Source: Yoonia sp. SS1-5
GTDB lineage: Bacteria; Pseudomonadota; Alphaproteobacteria; Rhodobacterales; Rhodobacteraceae
NCBI RefSeq assembly: GCF_038443705.2
Contig: NZ_CP151767.2
Location: forward strand, 1,798,001 to 1,862,000
Direction of reading: 5' to 3'
DNA: 64,000 bases
The notes beneath the pieces are model-generated. The model saw nothing but the letters and a program-made list of their open reading frames with translations, searched no databases and was not told the origin of the DNA. Below, piece after piece: positions 10,291 through 18,937 of the stretch. The number at the start of each line of letters is the position of its first letter. Position 1 is the first letter of the stretch. The position numbers were made by a program, and so were the translations under genes.

Positions 10291-11552
10291 CAGGCCGCCC
10301 CTTTCATTTCACTATCGGGTTTATGACGCGCCCAGGTCAGCCAGATTGCAGCGGTCCAGGTGAAATCTGCCCCACCACAAGGGGCCGCATCCAATGGATC
10401 GAAATATTCCCAGAACCCATGTTTCTGCAGCATCATTTCCGTCTCTGCCCGCAGCCTTTCAGCCAGATCCGCACGACCGTTTTCCGTAAAACCAATCGCC
10501 AATAGCGCGTTCAGAAACGGCCAGGACGGCCCGCGCCAGTATTTGCGCGAATGAAAGCTCGGCGCTTCGGGGTCCGCCGAAGGGATACCATAGCTGACCG
10601 CGTCCCAGACCCGCATCAGTTGCGTATCTAGTTCGGTGTTTCCGGCACCGGCCAGATAGGCAAGAAACGCCCCCGACCCCAGGACATTTGCAAACGCGCC
10701 GGTCCGCAGGTTGCGCGCGTCATACGCGCCGAGTGCCGGGTTCCAGATTTGCGGCAGCGCGGATCGCAATGCGGCAGCCCATTCTTCGATCTGCGAGACA
10801 TCATGGCCCAGCGCTTGGCCAAGTACCGCCAGATCCCGGTGGGCCCGCAACAGCACAAAGGTGGTTCCCGGGTCCGACATCAGGAACGGCCCCTCATCCA
10901 CGATGGTCTTGTCATCCCAACCACAGTTTCGGCCAAATTCCACAATGGTGATGTAGCGGTCGTAATCCTCTTTTGTGGGGCGCATGTCGGGATCGACATG
11001 GCCTGTATCCCGGCGGGTATATGGCCCGACCGATGACCCATCGACCCCAGCCATCCCAATATCCCAATCCGGGCAATTGTCGCGCCCACTTTCCCATGGA
11101 TGCACGATTGCCGCAGGGCCGTGGGTGCAGCGGACCTCGTGCCACCAGCGGTGCCAGGCCAGAAGTTTGGGGTAAAGGGCTGCAAGCCTGTCCCGGCCTG
11201 CGTCGGGGTCCATTTCCCAGACAAGCCGCGCCATGGTGGCCGCAACAGGAGGTTGGGTGATCCCCGATGTGGGCGGCGTCTGCCCCGTTCCCCAAACGTC
11301 CGGTCCGGGGAAATAGCCCGGATCAACCTTGTGAAAGATGATGTGGGGAACCATACCGCTGGGCCATTGGCTGGCCATCAGCGTATCAAGTTCATCCCAG
11401 GCACGCGGATTATCGAATGTCGCAAACCCCCATGCGGCAAAGGCGCTGTCCCAGTTCCATTGATAGGGATAAAGCCCGTGAGTTGGCAGCGTATAGCCGC
11501 CTTTGTCATTCAAACGCAGGATCGCGCGGGCCTTGTCATCAAGATCAGTCAT
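10290..11552 (-). CDS. GH63/GH37-type (alpha/alpha)6-barrel glycosidase, MGH1-like
   Basis: 420 residues, cytoplasmic (no signal peptide). The fold is recognised from YPYQWNWDSAFAAWG, WESGRDNCPDWD (the Asp is the presumed general acid), YWRGPSWPFLNALLA and FWEYFDPLDAAPCGGADFTW (the Glu is the presumed base). Related enzymes include glucosylglycerate and mannosylglycerate hydrolases and alpha-glucosidases. Encoded inside an ABC importer operon, it probably hydrolyses the imported glucoside after uptake. A compatible solute such as glucosylglycerate or glucosylglycerol is an attractive but unproven substrate. AAAGG precedes the ATG, and the upstream permease ends 4 bp away. Confidence 0.8.
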   Translation of the reverse strand: MTDLDDKARAILRLNDKGGYTLPTHGLYPYQWNWDSAFAAWGFATFDNPRAWDELDTLMASQWPSGMVPHIIFHKVDPGYFPGPDVWGTGQTPPTSGITQPPVAATMARLVWEMDPDAGRDRLAALYPKLLAWHRWWHEVRCTHGPAAIVHPWESGRDNCPDWDIGMAGVDGSSVGPYTRRDTGHVDPDMRPTKEDYDRYITIVEFGRNCGWDDKTIVDEGPFLMSDPGTTFVLLRAHRDLAVLGQALGHDVSQIEEWAAALRSALPQIWNPALGAYDARNLRTGAFANVLGSGAFLAYLAGAGNTELDTQLMRVWDAVSYGIPSADPEAPSFHSRKYWRGPSWPFLNALLAIGFTENGRADLAERLRAETEMMLQKHGFWEYFDPLDAAPCGGADFTWTAAIWLTWARHKPDSEMKGAA

Positions 11553-11556
11553 ATCG

Positions 11557-12771
11557 TTATCCTTTGACGCTGCCCGCAGTCAGGCCTTTGGTCATAAATC
11601 GTTCCAATCCCAGAAACAGCGCCATGATCGGAACAGTGGCAACCACGGAACCGGCCATCAGGTGCTGCCTTGGAATTTCAGAGGAATTGAGCGAGGCAAT
11701 GCCCCGCGTAAGGGTGAATTTGCTGGGGTCATCCAGCAACATGAAGGCCAGCAGGAACTCATTCCACGCGATCATGAACACATAGAGCGACACTGACGCC
11801 ATGGCAGGCAGCGACAGCGGCAGCGTGATTTTCCAGATCACCTTGAGCCGGGACAAACCATCCATCAGCCCCGCCTCTTCGACCTCGGCCGGTAGCCCGC
11901 GGAAATACCCCTGCAGCATGTATAGCGCGACCGGAATGGTCGTGACCGGGTAGATCATGATGATCCCCACCAGCGAATTGCGCAAACCCGTCATGGAAAA
12001 GGCAATATAGATCGGCAAGGCCAGAACGATCATCGGCACCATGTAGATCAACAGAATAGAGCGCGAGAAGGCCGCCCGCCCCTTGAACCGCAGCCGCGCA
12101 ACCGCATAGGCGCCGGGCACCGCAAACAAAAGCGTGATAAAGACCGTCAGCACGGAAATCAGAAATGAGTTGACCAGATAGGTGCCGAAATTGAACTGGG
12201 TGAACAACTCGTCGTAGGATCGGAACAGATCCCAGCCCTTGGACAGATCAACCGAAAAATCCAGCGGGTTCTGGATAAGCTCTGCCTGATTTTTCAGGCT
12301 CGTCAGCACCATCACATAGAATGGGATCAGCACGATAGCCGTGAAAAAGATATAGCCAAAGCCGGTCAGGAATTTAATCACTGCGCCCTCGAACTCGTGA
12401 CGGGTCAACGCCTTGGCGGGCATATCATCAAGGATCACATGAACCGACCACACAAAAGCCACCGACAGGGCGGTTGCCGCAAAGATCGACGCAAAGGCGC
12501 TGGCCTCTGGCCCGACAACCAACGGCCCAGAGGCCAGCAGGATCAGAATAACAAGCGAGGCCGTGCCCATAACTTCGCCCCAGAAGTCGCCCAGACGCTG
12601 CGAGATCGTATAGCCGATGATCCCGCCCCATAGCAGCGACAGCAGGATATGGGGCCGGAACGCCTCGCCCGTCGAAAAGCTCATCGCGACGGCGACCGTT
12701 GTCGACAGGACAACCATCCACAGCGCGCCCAAAAGCGGGCCGATGACAAAGCCGTAGCGAAGCGCACTCAT
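11557..12771 (-). CDS. CUT1 sugar ABC permease (MalG-like) with extra N-terminal membrane segments
   Basis: 404 residues, longer than the usual 270-300 of MalG proteins. The C-terminal about 270 residues form the standard six-helix permease with the EAA loop EEAGLMDGLSRLKVIWKITLPL. The first about 125 residues add three or four hydrophobic helices (VIGPLLGALWMVVL, LLWGGIIGYTI, ASLVILILLAS, FAATALSVAFVWSV) that are not part of the family core. The start overlaps the upstream permease stop (ATGA). It forms the transmembrane channel with the 12768-14012 product. Confidence 0.88.
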   Translation of the reverse strand: MSALRYGFVIGPLLGALWMVVLSTTVAVAMSFSTGEAFRPHILLSLLWGGIIGYTISQRLGDFWGEVMGTASLVILILLASGPLVVGPEASAFASIFAATALSVAFVWSVHVILDDMPAKALTRHEFEGAVIKFLTGFGYIFFTAIVLIPFYVMVLTSLKNQAELIQNPLDFSVDLSKGWDLFRSYDELFTQFNFGTYLVNSFLISVLTVFITLLFAVPGAYAVARLRFKGRAAFSRSILLIYMVPMIVLALPIYIAFSMTGLRNSLVGIIMIYPVTTIPVALYMLQGYFRGLPAEVEEAGLMDGLSRLKVIWKITLPLSLPAMASVSLYVFMIAWNEFLLAFMLLDDPSKFTLTRGIASLNSSEIPRQHLMAGSVVATVPIMALFLGLERFMTKGLTAGSVKG

Positions 12772-14012
12772 AGCCCTTCCTCCCGACTGATGAATTTGAA
12801 GAAGAAGGCCGAAAACAGCAGCAGGCAGCCAAAGATCACCACCGCCACAGCCGCACCCGCACCGATATTGGACACGGCAAAGGCCTGCTCGTAGACATTG
12901 ACGGTCAATGTCCGTGTCCCTGCATTGCCTCCCGTCAGCAGAAAGATGTCGTCGAACTTGTTAAAGGTCCAGATAAAGCGCAGCAGGAACAGCACCGACA
13001 GGATGCCCAGCAATTGCGGAACGCTCAGCGCCCAGAATTGCTGAAACGGCGAGGCCCCGTCCATATCGGCAGCCTCGTACATGTCGGTATCAATGCTTTG
13101 CATCCGGGCCAGGATGAACAGGAAAGACAGCGGAAAGTACCGCCAGATTTCAAAGATCGTCACCATGATCAGCGCCAGTGGGCGTTGACCGAAAAAGTTG
13201 ATCGCTTCTTGCGTGACGCCCATCTGGATCAGCAACGCATTGGCCGAGCCCGAGAAGGGGTCAAACAGCAATATCCACGCGAATGCGACCGCAATAATCG
13301 GTGAGACATAGGGAAACAGATAAAGGCCCCGCAGAATGCCCTGCCCTTTGAAAGACTTGTTCAACAGCAGCGCCGCGAACAGGCCAAAGAGCAGCGCACC
13401 TATTGTGCCAAAGACGGTGTAGAACATCGTGACCCAAAACACCGACCAGAACTCTGCCCCGTCAAAGACACGCTTGAAATTGTCCAGGGTGAACGTGGCA
13501 TTGGTCAGCACATTGGACGCACTGCCAGTCACGTCAGCGGCGCTGTCTTGCGGCCGCAAGGCGTTGTCGAGATAGGGTTGTGCGACGATCGCCGGGAAGG
13601 TCAGGCTTTCGCGGTATCCACCCTCGATATCGCCAAGGTCACAGCGCAGGGCGCGGTCATCCAGCGTACAACGCGGATCAACCTCGGTGATGGTCAGGCC
13701 TTCGGGGACGGTATCGGCGAAAGTGACCCCAAGGATCGGTTGTTCCTGCGAGGAATTGCGCAAGCGGTATCGGATCGTCGCCTGATCGCCCACGGCCTCG
13801 TCATCACCACGGATATCCTCGCGCAGCACCACCTCGGGGGCGCGCAAATCCGCAAGCGAGACGGGTTTGACGCTGATCCAGAAGATCGCAAGCAATGGCA
13901 GCAGCACCACCAGCGCGACGGCGGTGATCGTGGGGGCCAACAGACCCCAGGCCAGACGCGCCTCTATCCGCGCAAGCGGGCCGGTGCCCTTTGGTGGGGA
14001 TGTCTCAGACAT
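12768..14012 (-). CDS. CUT1 sugar ABC permease (MalF-like) with a periplasmic Ig-like insert
   Basis: 414 residues. The first membrane helix (about 18-45) is followed by about 130 residues of soluble sequence before the next helix (about 190-215). The insert includes ATIRYRLRNSSQEQ, VTFADTVPEGLTI and two cysteines, a pattern resembling DUF11-type beta-sandwich repeats. Its position corresponds to the MalF P2 loop, which contacts the binding protein. The C-terminal half is a normal permease with the EAA-type loop YEAADMDGASPFQQFWALSVP. It lies 72 bp after the binding-protein gene, separated by a strong hairpin. Confidence 0.88.
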   Translation of the reverse strand: MSETSPPKGTGPLARIEARLAWGLLAPTITAVALVVLLPLLAIFWISVKPVSLADLRAPEVVLREDIRGDDEAVGDQATIRYRLRNSSQEQPILGVTFADTVPEGLTITEVDPRCTLDDRALRCDLGDIEGGYRESLTFPAIVAQPYLDNALRPQDSAADVTGSASNVLTNATFTLDNFKRVFDGAEFWSVFWVTMFYTVFGTIGALLFGLFAALLLNKSFKGQGILRGLYLFPYVSPIIAVAFAWILLFDPFSGSANALLIQMGVTQEAINFFGQRPLALIMVTIFEIWRYFPLSFLFILARMQSIDTDMYEAADMDGASPFQQFWALSVPQLLGILSVLFLLRFIWTFNKFDDIFLLTGGNAGTRTLTVNVYEQAFAVSNIGAGAAVAVVIFGCLLLFSAFFFKFISREEGL

Positions 14013-14040
14013 GGCAGATGTCGCATTTCATCGGGAAAGG

Positions 14041-14070
14041 CCCGCCCCGGAATACAATGCCCGGGGCGGG
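14041..14070 (-). terminator. Intercistronic hairpin after the solute-binding protein gene
   Basis: A perfect 10-bp GC-only inverted repeat (14041-14050 with 14061-14070) with a 10-base loop, between the binding-protein and permease genes. There is no T-run, so it is more likely an mRNA-stabilising or partially attenuating hairpin, as in malE-malF, than a full terminator. It would favour higher levels of binding protein than permease. Confidence 0.6.
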
Positions 14071-14084
14071 ATGATTTTCAGCGT

Positions 14085-15437
14085 TTACTCGACACCGGCA
14101 ATAGCCGTGTTCAGCTCTGCCACTGTCGCGGCTGCGTCACGCTCACCATCAATATACTCTCTGACCAGACGATTGATCACTTGGGAGTTGATGATTTTAG
14201 AGGCCGTGGCCAGCTGCCCATCTGCAACGCCCCAGCGCTGTGCGACGTCCAGACCACCAACGATCTCGCCGATCATCGCCGCGTCATACAGATCGCCAAG
14301 CGGCGCCTTGCGGTCCACGCCGACATCAAGGGTCGCCCACAATTCGCTGAACTTGCCGGGCTCGTCCACCGTACCGCGACGGACCGGGAACTTGCCTTCC
14401 GGTGCAATTGCAAGGGTCTGCCCGTAGCCTTCGGTCATCGAGTATTCGACAAATTCCATCGCCGCATCTGTTGACGCATCTGATGTGATCCCGAAATAGC
14501 GCACGTCACCCCAGGCTGCCCCGTCAGGGTTGGATGGCCCCGAGAAGTTCGTCACGATGCCTGTCGCTGCCGCCAGATCGGTGCTGGTTGGGTCATCGTT
14601 GATGGTTGGCGGGGCGCTGTCACGCAGGCCAGCAAGTTCATCCAGAATGAACGGCGACCAGATGATCATCGCCGCATTGCCCGAGAAATAAAGCGACCGC
14701 GACTGATCCCAGTAAAGATCGCCGGGGGGCGAGGCCTCGGCAATGGCCTTGTAGAATTCCAGCACCTCGATTGTCGCGGCTTCATCAAGTTCGGCAATGC
14801 CGTCAGGTCCGACAGGCGAGACGCCATTTGCAAGGAACACATGTTCCAGCACCTGGCTCATGAAGTTTTCATCAATCTTGGTCGCGGCGACAAAGCCATA
14901 CATCTCGGGCGGGTTGTGCAAGGCCTCAACCGCTGCAAGCACGTTGGCATAGGATGTTGGTGGCTCCAGCCCCGCTTCGGCGAATTTATCGGCACGGTAG
15001 ACCAGCATCTGGGTCCAGCCATCGACCGGAACTGACGCATACCCACCATCAGCAGCGGCCATTGAAAGGGCGCCGGGCGCGAAGGTTGACGGATCAAGGT
15101 TTTCCACCACATCCGTTGCCGCGTCAGTGTCGAGGATTCCCGCCTCGGCCCAAGGCAGTGCGTATTGCAGCGGGTGATAGATGATGTCGGGCAGATCGCC
15201 TGCCGCAAATGCGGCTGTGGCCCGTGTGCCCAGATCGGTCTCTGACACCGGGATCACCTCGACCGTGTGGCCCGATGCAGCAGCAAAATCAGCCGCCATC
15301 TGTTCCTGACGTGCCAGACGCTCTGGCTGTTCTTCGGTTGTCCAGAACCGGAGCGTTTCTGCACCGGCTGCAACAGATGACAGCACCAAGGCGGTGGCTG
15401 CCCCCATCAGCAACGCAGATGTTTTATTCAGTTTCAT
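14085..15437 (-). CDS. Sugar ABC transporter periplasmic solute-binding protein
   Basis: 450 residues. A signal peptide (about 1-25, ending VAAGA) precedes a family 1 extracellular binding protein core: LRFWTTEEQPERLARQEQMAADF, LPDIIYHPLQYALPWAEAG, then GGYASVPVDGWTQMLVYR. GGGAGG ribosome site before the ATG. It delivers substrate to the two downstream permeases. The acidic, Trp-containing binding segments are typical of carbohydrate ligands, but the identity (glucoside, glucosylglycerol-type solute or other) cannot be read from sequence. Confidence 0.92.
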   Translation of the reverse strand: MKLNKTSALLMGAATALVLSSVAAGAETLRFWTTEEQPERLARQEQMAADFAAASGHTVEVIPVSETDLGTRATAAFAAGDLPDIIYHPLQYALPWAEAGILDTDAATDVVENLDPSTFAPGALSMAAADGGYASVPVDGWTQMLVYRADKFAEAGLEPPTSYANVLAAVEALHNPPEMYGFVAATKIDENFMSQVLEHVFLANGVSPVGPDGIAELDEAATIEVLEFYKAIAEASPPGDLYWDQSRSLYFSGNAAMIIWSPFILDELAGLRDSAPPTINDDPTSTDLAAATGIVTNFSGPSNPDGAAWGDVRYFGITSDASTDAAMEFVEYSMTEGYGQTLAIAPEGKFPVRRGTVDEPGKFSELWATLDVGVDRKAPLGDLYDAAMIGEIVGGLDVAQRWGVADGQLATASKIINSQVINRLVREYIDGERDAAATVAELNTAIAGVE

Positions 15438-15470
15438 GGTGTTCCTCCCTTTGAGTATCTTGGATTATTC

Positions 15471-16565
15471 TTATTGCGCCATCTGTTTGGACGATGATGG
15501 CCAATTCCGGGCTGGCGGGCCAACGGACCCGCGATTGAGAAAAGTGGCTGGGACCTCTTCGCGCAGCGTATCCAGGGGTTCGCCCTTGATGCGCCGGATC
15601 AGCAATGTGCTTAACCGCTTGCCGGAATTTGTGAAATCAACTGCAAATGTGCTGAGCGGGGGTTGGGCATGCCCGCCATCGGGCGTGCCATCATAGGATA
15701 TGACAGAAACATCCTTGCCGATTGTCAGACCCCGCGCCGCCGCGGCCCGGTAGACACCAAGGGCCGCAAAATCGACAGCACAGACGATTGCCGTTGGCCG
15801 TTGCGGTGTATCAAGCAGGGCGTCGGCTGCGGCGGCCCCTTCATCCACGGTCACGGCATTTTCCTTGATATGTGCAGGATCAACGGGCAATCCCGCTGCG
15901 GCCATCGCCTGCATGAACCCCGTGTGGCGCAAGGCGGCATATGTGTATTGCCGCCCGCCATTGATAAAGCCGATGCGCCGATGCCCCAGCCCCACCAGAT
16001 GCCGCACGGCCTCTTGCATGGCCCCCTCGCCCAGAACATCAAACCACGCGCAGCCGGCCGGATCGGGGTTGCGTCCAAACAGGACAAACGGCACATCCGC
16101 CTGCCGCAACATGGCGACGCGGGCATCATTGATCATCGGGCGCGGCAGGATGAACCCGTCAACCTTGCGGTCCGCGATCATGCTACCAAACATATCCAGC
16201 GTATGCTGCGGGCTGTCAGAGGCGGCGATGGTCAATGTCCAGCCTTCGGCGCTGGCCCCTTGCGACAGGCCGGACAGGAATTCCGCCAGAAAGGGCCGCT
16301 GGGAATCGTGATCGGCCATCTGGATCACCAGGCCCAGCGACTTGGTCAGACCGGTACGAATAGCCTGCGCATGGCTAAGCGGGCGATAACCCATCTTGTC
16401 CGCCATCCGGCGCACACGCAGCTGGGTCGAGGCCGAGATATCCGGATAAGCATTCAGCGCTCGTGAGACAGTGGATTTGGTCACCCCCAAGGCGCGCGAC
16501 ACATCCGCGATGGTCACACGCGGTGACCTTGCCGTCAGATGACCTTGCCGACCGGTTACGCCCAT
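15471..16565 (-). CDS. LacI-family transcriptional regulator
   Basis: 364 residues. An N-terminal helix-turn-helix (VTIADVSRALGVTKSTVSRALNAY, about 17-40) and hinge region are followed by a periplasmic-binding-protein-like effector domain (SLGLVIQMAD to the C-terminus). AGGGGGGA precedes the ATG. It is the first gene of the transporter operon, 33 bp before the binding-protein gene, with a palindromic site directly upstream. It is therefore probably an autoregulated repressor released by the imported sugar. Confidence 0.92.
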   Translation of the reverse strand: MGVTGRQGHLTARSPRVTIADVSRALGVTKSTVSRALNAYPDISASTQLRVRRMADKMGYRPLSHAQAIRTGLTKSLGLVIQMADHDSQRPFLAEFLSGLSQGASAEGWTLTIAASDSPQHTLDMFGSMIADRKVDGFILPRPMINDARVAMLRQADVPFVLFGRNPDPAGCAWFDVLGEGAMQEAVRHLVGLGHRRIGFINGGRQYTYAALRHTGFMQAMAAAGLPVDPAHIKENAVTVDEGAAAADALLDTPQRPTAIVCAVDFAALGVYRAAAARGLTIGKDVSVISYDGTPDGGHAQPPLSTFAVDFTNSGKRLSTLLIRRIKGEPLDTLREEVPATFLNRGSVGPPARNWPSSSKQMAQ

Positions 16566-16596
16566 GATGTCCCCCCTTGGAGAATCAAGATCGGTT

Positions 16597-16612
16597 CCGA
16601 AACCGGTTTCGG
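16597..16612. promoter_or_regulatory. Putative LacI-family operator
   Basis: CCGAAACCGGTTTCGG is a perfect 16-bp palindrome with the central CG and AAnCGnTT core expected of LacI-family operators. It lies about 31 bp upstream of the lacI start, in the only sizeable non-coding gap at the head of the operon. Binding by the adjacent regulator is inferred. Confidence 0.75.
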
Positions 16613-16678
16613 CAAGAAAAATATTAAATTAGTTCCCGCCAAGGCGCCGAAAGACCCGTCATCGCAGCGCATCGCAAG

Positions 16679-18937
16679 CTACGTTTCGGGCGATGACACC
16701 AGTTTTGCGATCGGAAATTCGAAGCCGCCCATCCGCGCAGGCTGGGCGCGCGTGCCGGTCAGAAAGGTCAGCAGCTTGTCACGGTCAATCGGCTTGGCCA
16801 ACAGGCTAAGGCCCGCTGCATTGCAATCCTGCTGCAGCTCCCTGCTGCGATCCGCGGAAATGATCGCTGCAGGCACAGCGCCGAATTTCTGCTGAATATC
16901 GCGGTACAGCATCAGACCGTCTGCGCCTGCCCCAAGCTGATAGTCCAGCAGCAGCACATCCGGCACAAGCTGGATTTCACGCAAAAGCGCCAGCGCCTCG
17001 GCGGCGTTCTGGGCCAGCAGCACCTCGGCCCCGTGGTTTTCGACCATCAGTGACATCGCATGAGCGACCTGTTGATCATTCTCGACCAGCAACACGATCA
17101 TGCCGCGCAGCACATCACCCAGCGCTGCCGGATCATCGGACGGTTTTGGTATGCTCGCGGCATCGACCGTTGCAACCGGCACGTTGATCGAAAAGCAACT
17201 GCCATGCCCCGGACGTGACCAAAGGCTAAGCTCGTGACCAAGCCCCATGGCAGCCCGTTCGACAATGGCAAGCCCCAGACCAAGCCCGTCATTTGTGGCA
17301 ACACCGTCCAGGCGCGCAAATTCCTGAAAGATCGTTTGGGTATCATCTTCGGCAATGCCGGGGCCGGTATCCCAGACCTCGACCCGGGCAGAGCCGCCAT
17401 TGCGCCGCACACCGACAATCACGCGCCCCGTCACCGTGTATTTCACTGCATTGGCAATCAGGTTCTGCAGGATGCGGCGCAGATAGCCCGGATCACTGAT
17501 CACACTCAGACTGCTATCAACAACCGTCAGCTCCAACCCCTTCGCCCGCGCCACCGGCGTCAGTTCATCCCGCAATGGCCCGAGGATGGCCGAAAGCTTG
17601 ACCGCCCGGACATCAAAGACGGCCTTGCCCGCATCAAGTTTCGAGATATCCAGCAGCGCCTCGATTATATTCTCAACCCCGGACAAGGCCGTTTCGGCCT
17701 GTGCCAGCACCTTGCGCGTCTGCGGTTCGGTCAACTGGTCCGACAGCGACGACATGAATAATTTTGCGGCTGACAGGGGCTGCAACAGATCGTGGCTGGC
17801 CGCCGCAACAAAGCGGGATTTGGAGGCATTGGCGCGCTCTGCCTCGGCCAGCGCCTCGCCCAGCTCTTCGGTGCGTTCCATCACGCCGCGTTCCAGCGTT
17901 TCATTGATATCGAACAGCGCCTGGGCCGCTTCGCGTTCGGCGGTCACATCCGTGAAGCTGATCACAAATCCACGATCCGGCATTTCCTGCGCAAACACGC
18001 TCAGGGTCTGGACATCGTTGCGGGTGATCTCGAATGCAATGGGTTTGCGGCGCGACCGGTGATTGGCCCAGCGCGCCAGTCGCGCCCTGTCAAAATCGCC
18101 ATGGAATGTCAGCTCGCTTTCGAGCATGTTCAGCAGGGCGGAAAAGGCAAGGCCACGAATAGCCCTGTCAGGGGCGACCGCAAGGATGCCGTTCATCGTC
18201 TTGTTCCAGCCCACAAGCGTCTTGTTGTGATCAAAGATGCAGACACCCTGATTGAGGTGATCCAGCGTGGCTTGCAGGATGCGGGCCTGCTGGTCCAGCA
18301 TCTCATCGCGCTGCTGTCTTTCGGATCGCATCATCTCGGTCACGTCGGTCTGCAGGATCACCGTTCCGCCGCGCGCGGTGCGATGTTCGCTGATCTGCAG
18401 CCACCTGTTCCACATCAGGCGCACGTTGAACACAACATGGTCGCTGCTATGGCGTGACAGGCGTTTGGCAGCCCAGTCCTGCGGCGTTTCGTCCGAGGAC
18501 AGCGCCAGATGTGTGCTTTGCGACACCAGATCAACGTAATCGGTAAAGTGCAGCCCTTCGGACAGGTGCTGGGTAATGTCGGCGACGTCACGACAGAAAC
18601 GGCTGTTGAACAGAACCAACCGCTCGTCAGGGTCGAACAACGCAAAACCCTCGTTGATGGTTTCAATGGCCTCGGTGATGTTGGCGCGGGCGCGTTCGGT
18701 CTCGGTATGGGCGGCCTCAAGCTGGGCGTTGGATTCCTGCAGCAGATCCAGCGTGCGCTCAAGCTCCTTGGTGCGTTCGCGCACCTGCGTTTCCAGCAAG
18801 GCGGCGCGCTCGAACTGCTGATAGGCCAGCCCGGATTGGTCGTTCTTCTGCTCGACCCGGCGCATCAGCGACTGGGTGATTTGCAGCAGTTTTTCGTTCT
18901 GACGCGACAGGGTATCGTTGGGATTGATGATCGACAT
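16679..18937 (-). CDS. Hybrid sensor histidine kinase with PAS domains and receiver (NahK/ErcS'-like)
   Basis: 752 residues, no membrane segment. Order: N-terminal coiled coil (about 1-95), PAS (about 95-210), second PAS (about 225-345), dimerisation/phosphoacceptor domain with H-box AAASHDLLQPLSAAKLF, then an ATPase domain with N-box LQNLIANAVKYT, G1 DTGPGIAED and G2 GLGLGLAI. A C-terminal receiver follows (phospho-Asp in LLLDYQLG). The HDLLQPL variant is typical of the NahK/ErcS' group. The start overlaps the FIST gene stop by one base (TAATG). Likely role: reversible phosphorylation of the LuxR-type regulator encoded in the same operon, with activity set by the FIST protein. Confidence 0.9.
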   Translation of the reverse strand: MSIINPNDTLSRQNEKLLQITQSLMRRVEQKNDQSGLAYQQFERAALLETQVRERTKELERTLDLLQESNAQLEAAHTETERARANITEAIETINEGFALFDPDERLVLFNSRFCRDVADITQHLSEGLHFTDYVDLVSQSTHLALSSDETPQDWAAKRLSRHSSDHVVFNVRLMWNRWLQISEHRTARGGTVILQTDVTEMMRSERQQRDEMLDQQARILQATLDHLNQGVCIFDHNKTLVGWNKTMNGILAVAPDRAIRGLAFSALLNMLESELTFHGDFDRARLARWANHRSRRKPIAFEITRNDVQTLSVFAQEMPDRGFVISFTDVTAEREAAQALFDINETLERGVMERTEELGEALAEAERANASKSRFVAAASHDLLQPLSAAKLFMSSLSDQLTEPQTRKVLAQAETALSGVENIIEALLDISKLDAGKAVFDVRAVKLSAILGPLRDELTPVARAKGLELTVVDSSLSVISDPGYLRRILQNLIANAVKYTVTGRVIVGVRRNGGSARVEVWDTGPGIAEDDTQTIFQEFARLDGVATNDGLGLGLAIVERAAMGLGHELSLWSRPGHGSCFSINVPVATVDAASIPKPSDDPAALGDVLRGMIVLLVENDQQVAHAMSLMVENHGAEVLLAQNAAEALALLREIQLVPDVLLLDYQLGAGADGLMLYRDIQQKFGAVPAAIISADRSRELQQDCNAAGLSLLAKPIDRDKLLTFLTGTRAQPARMGGFEFPIAKLVSSPET

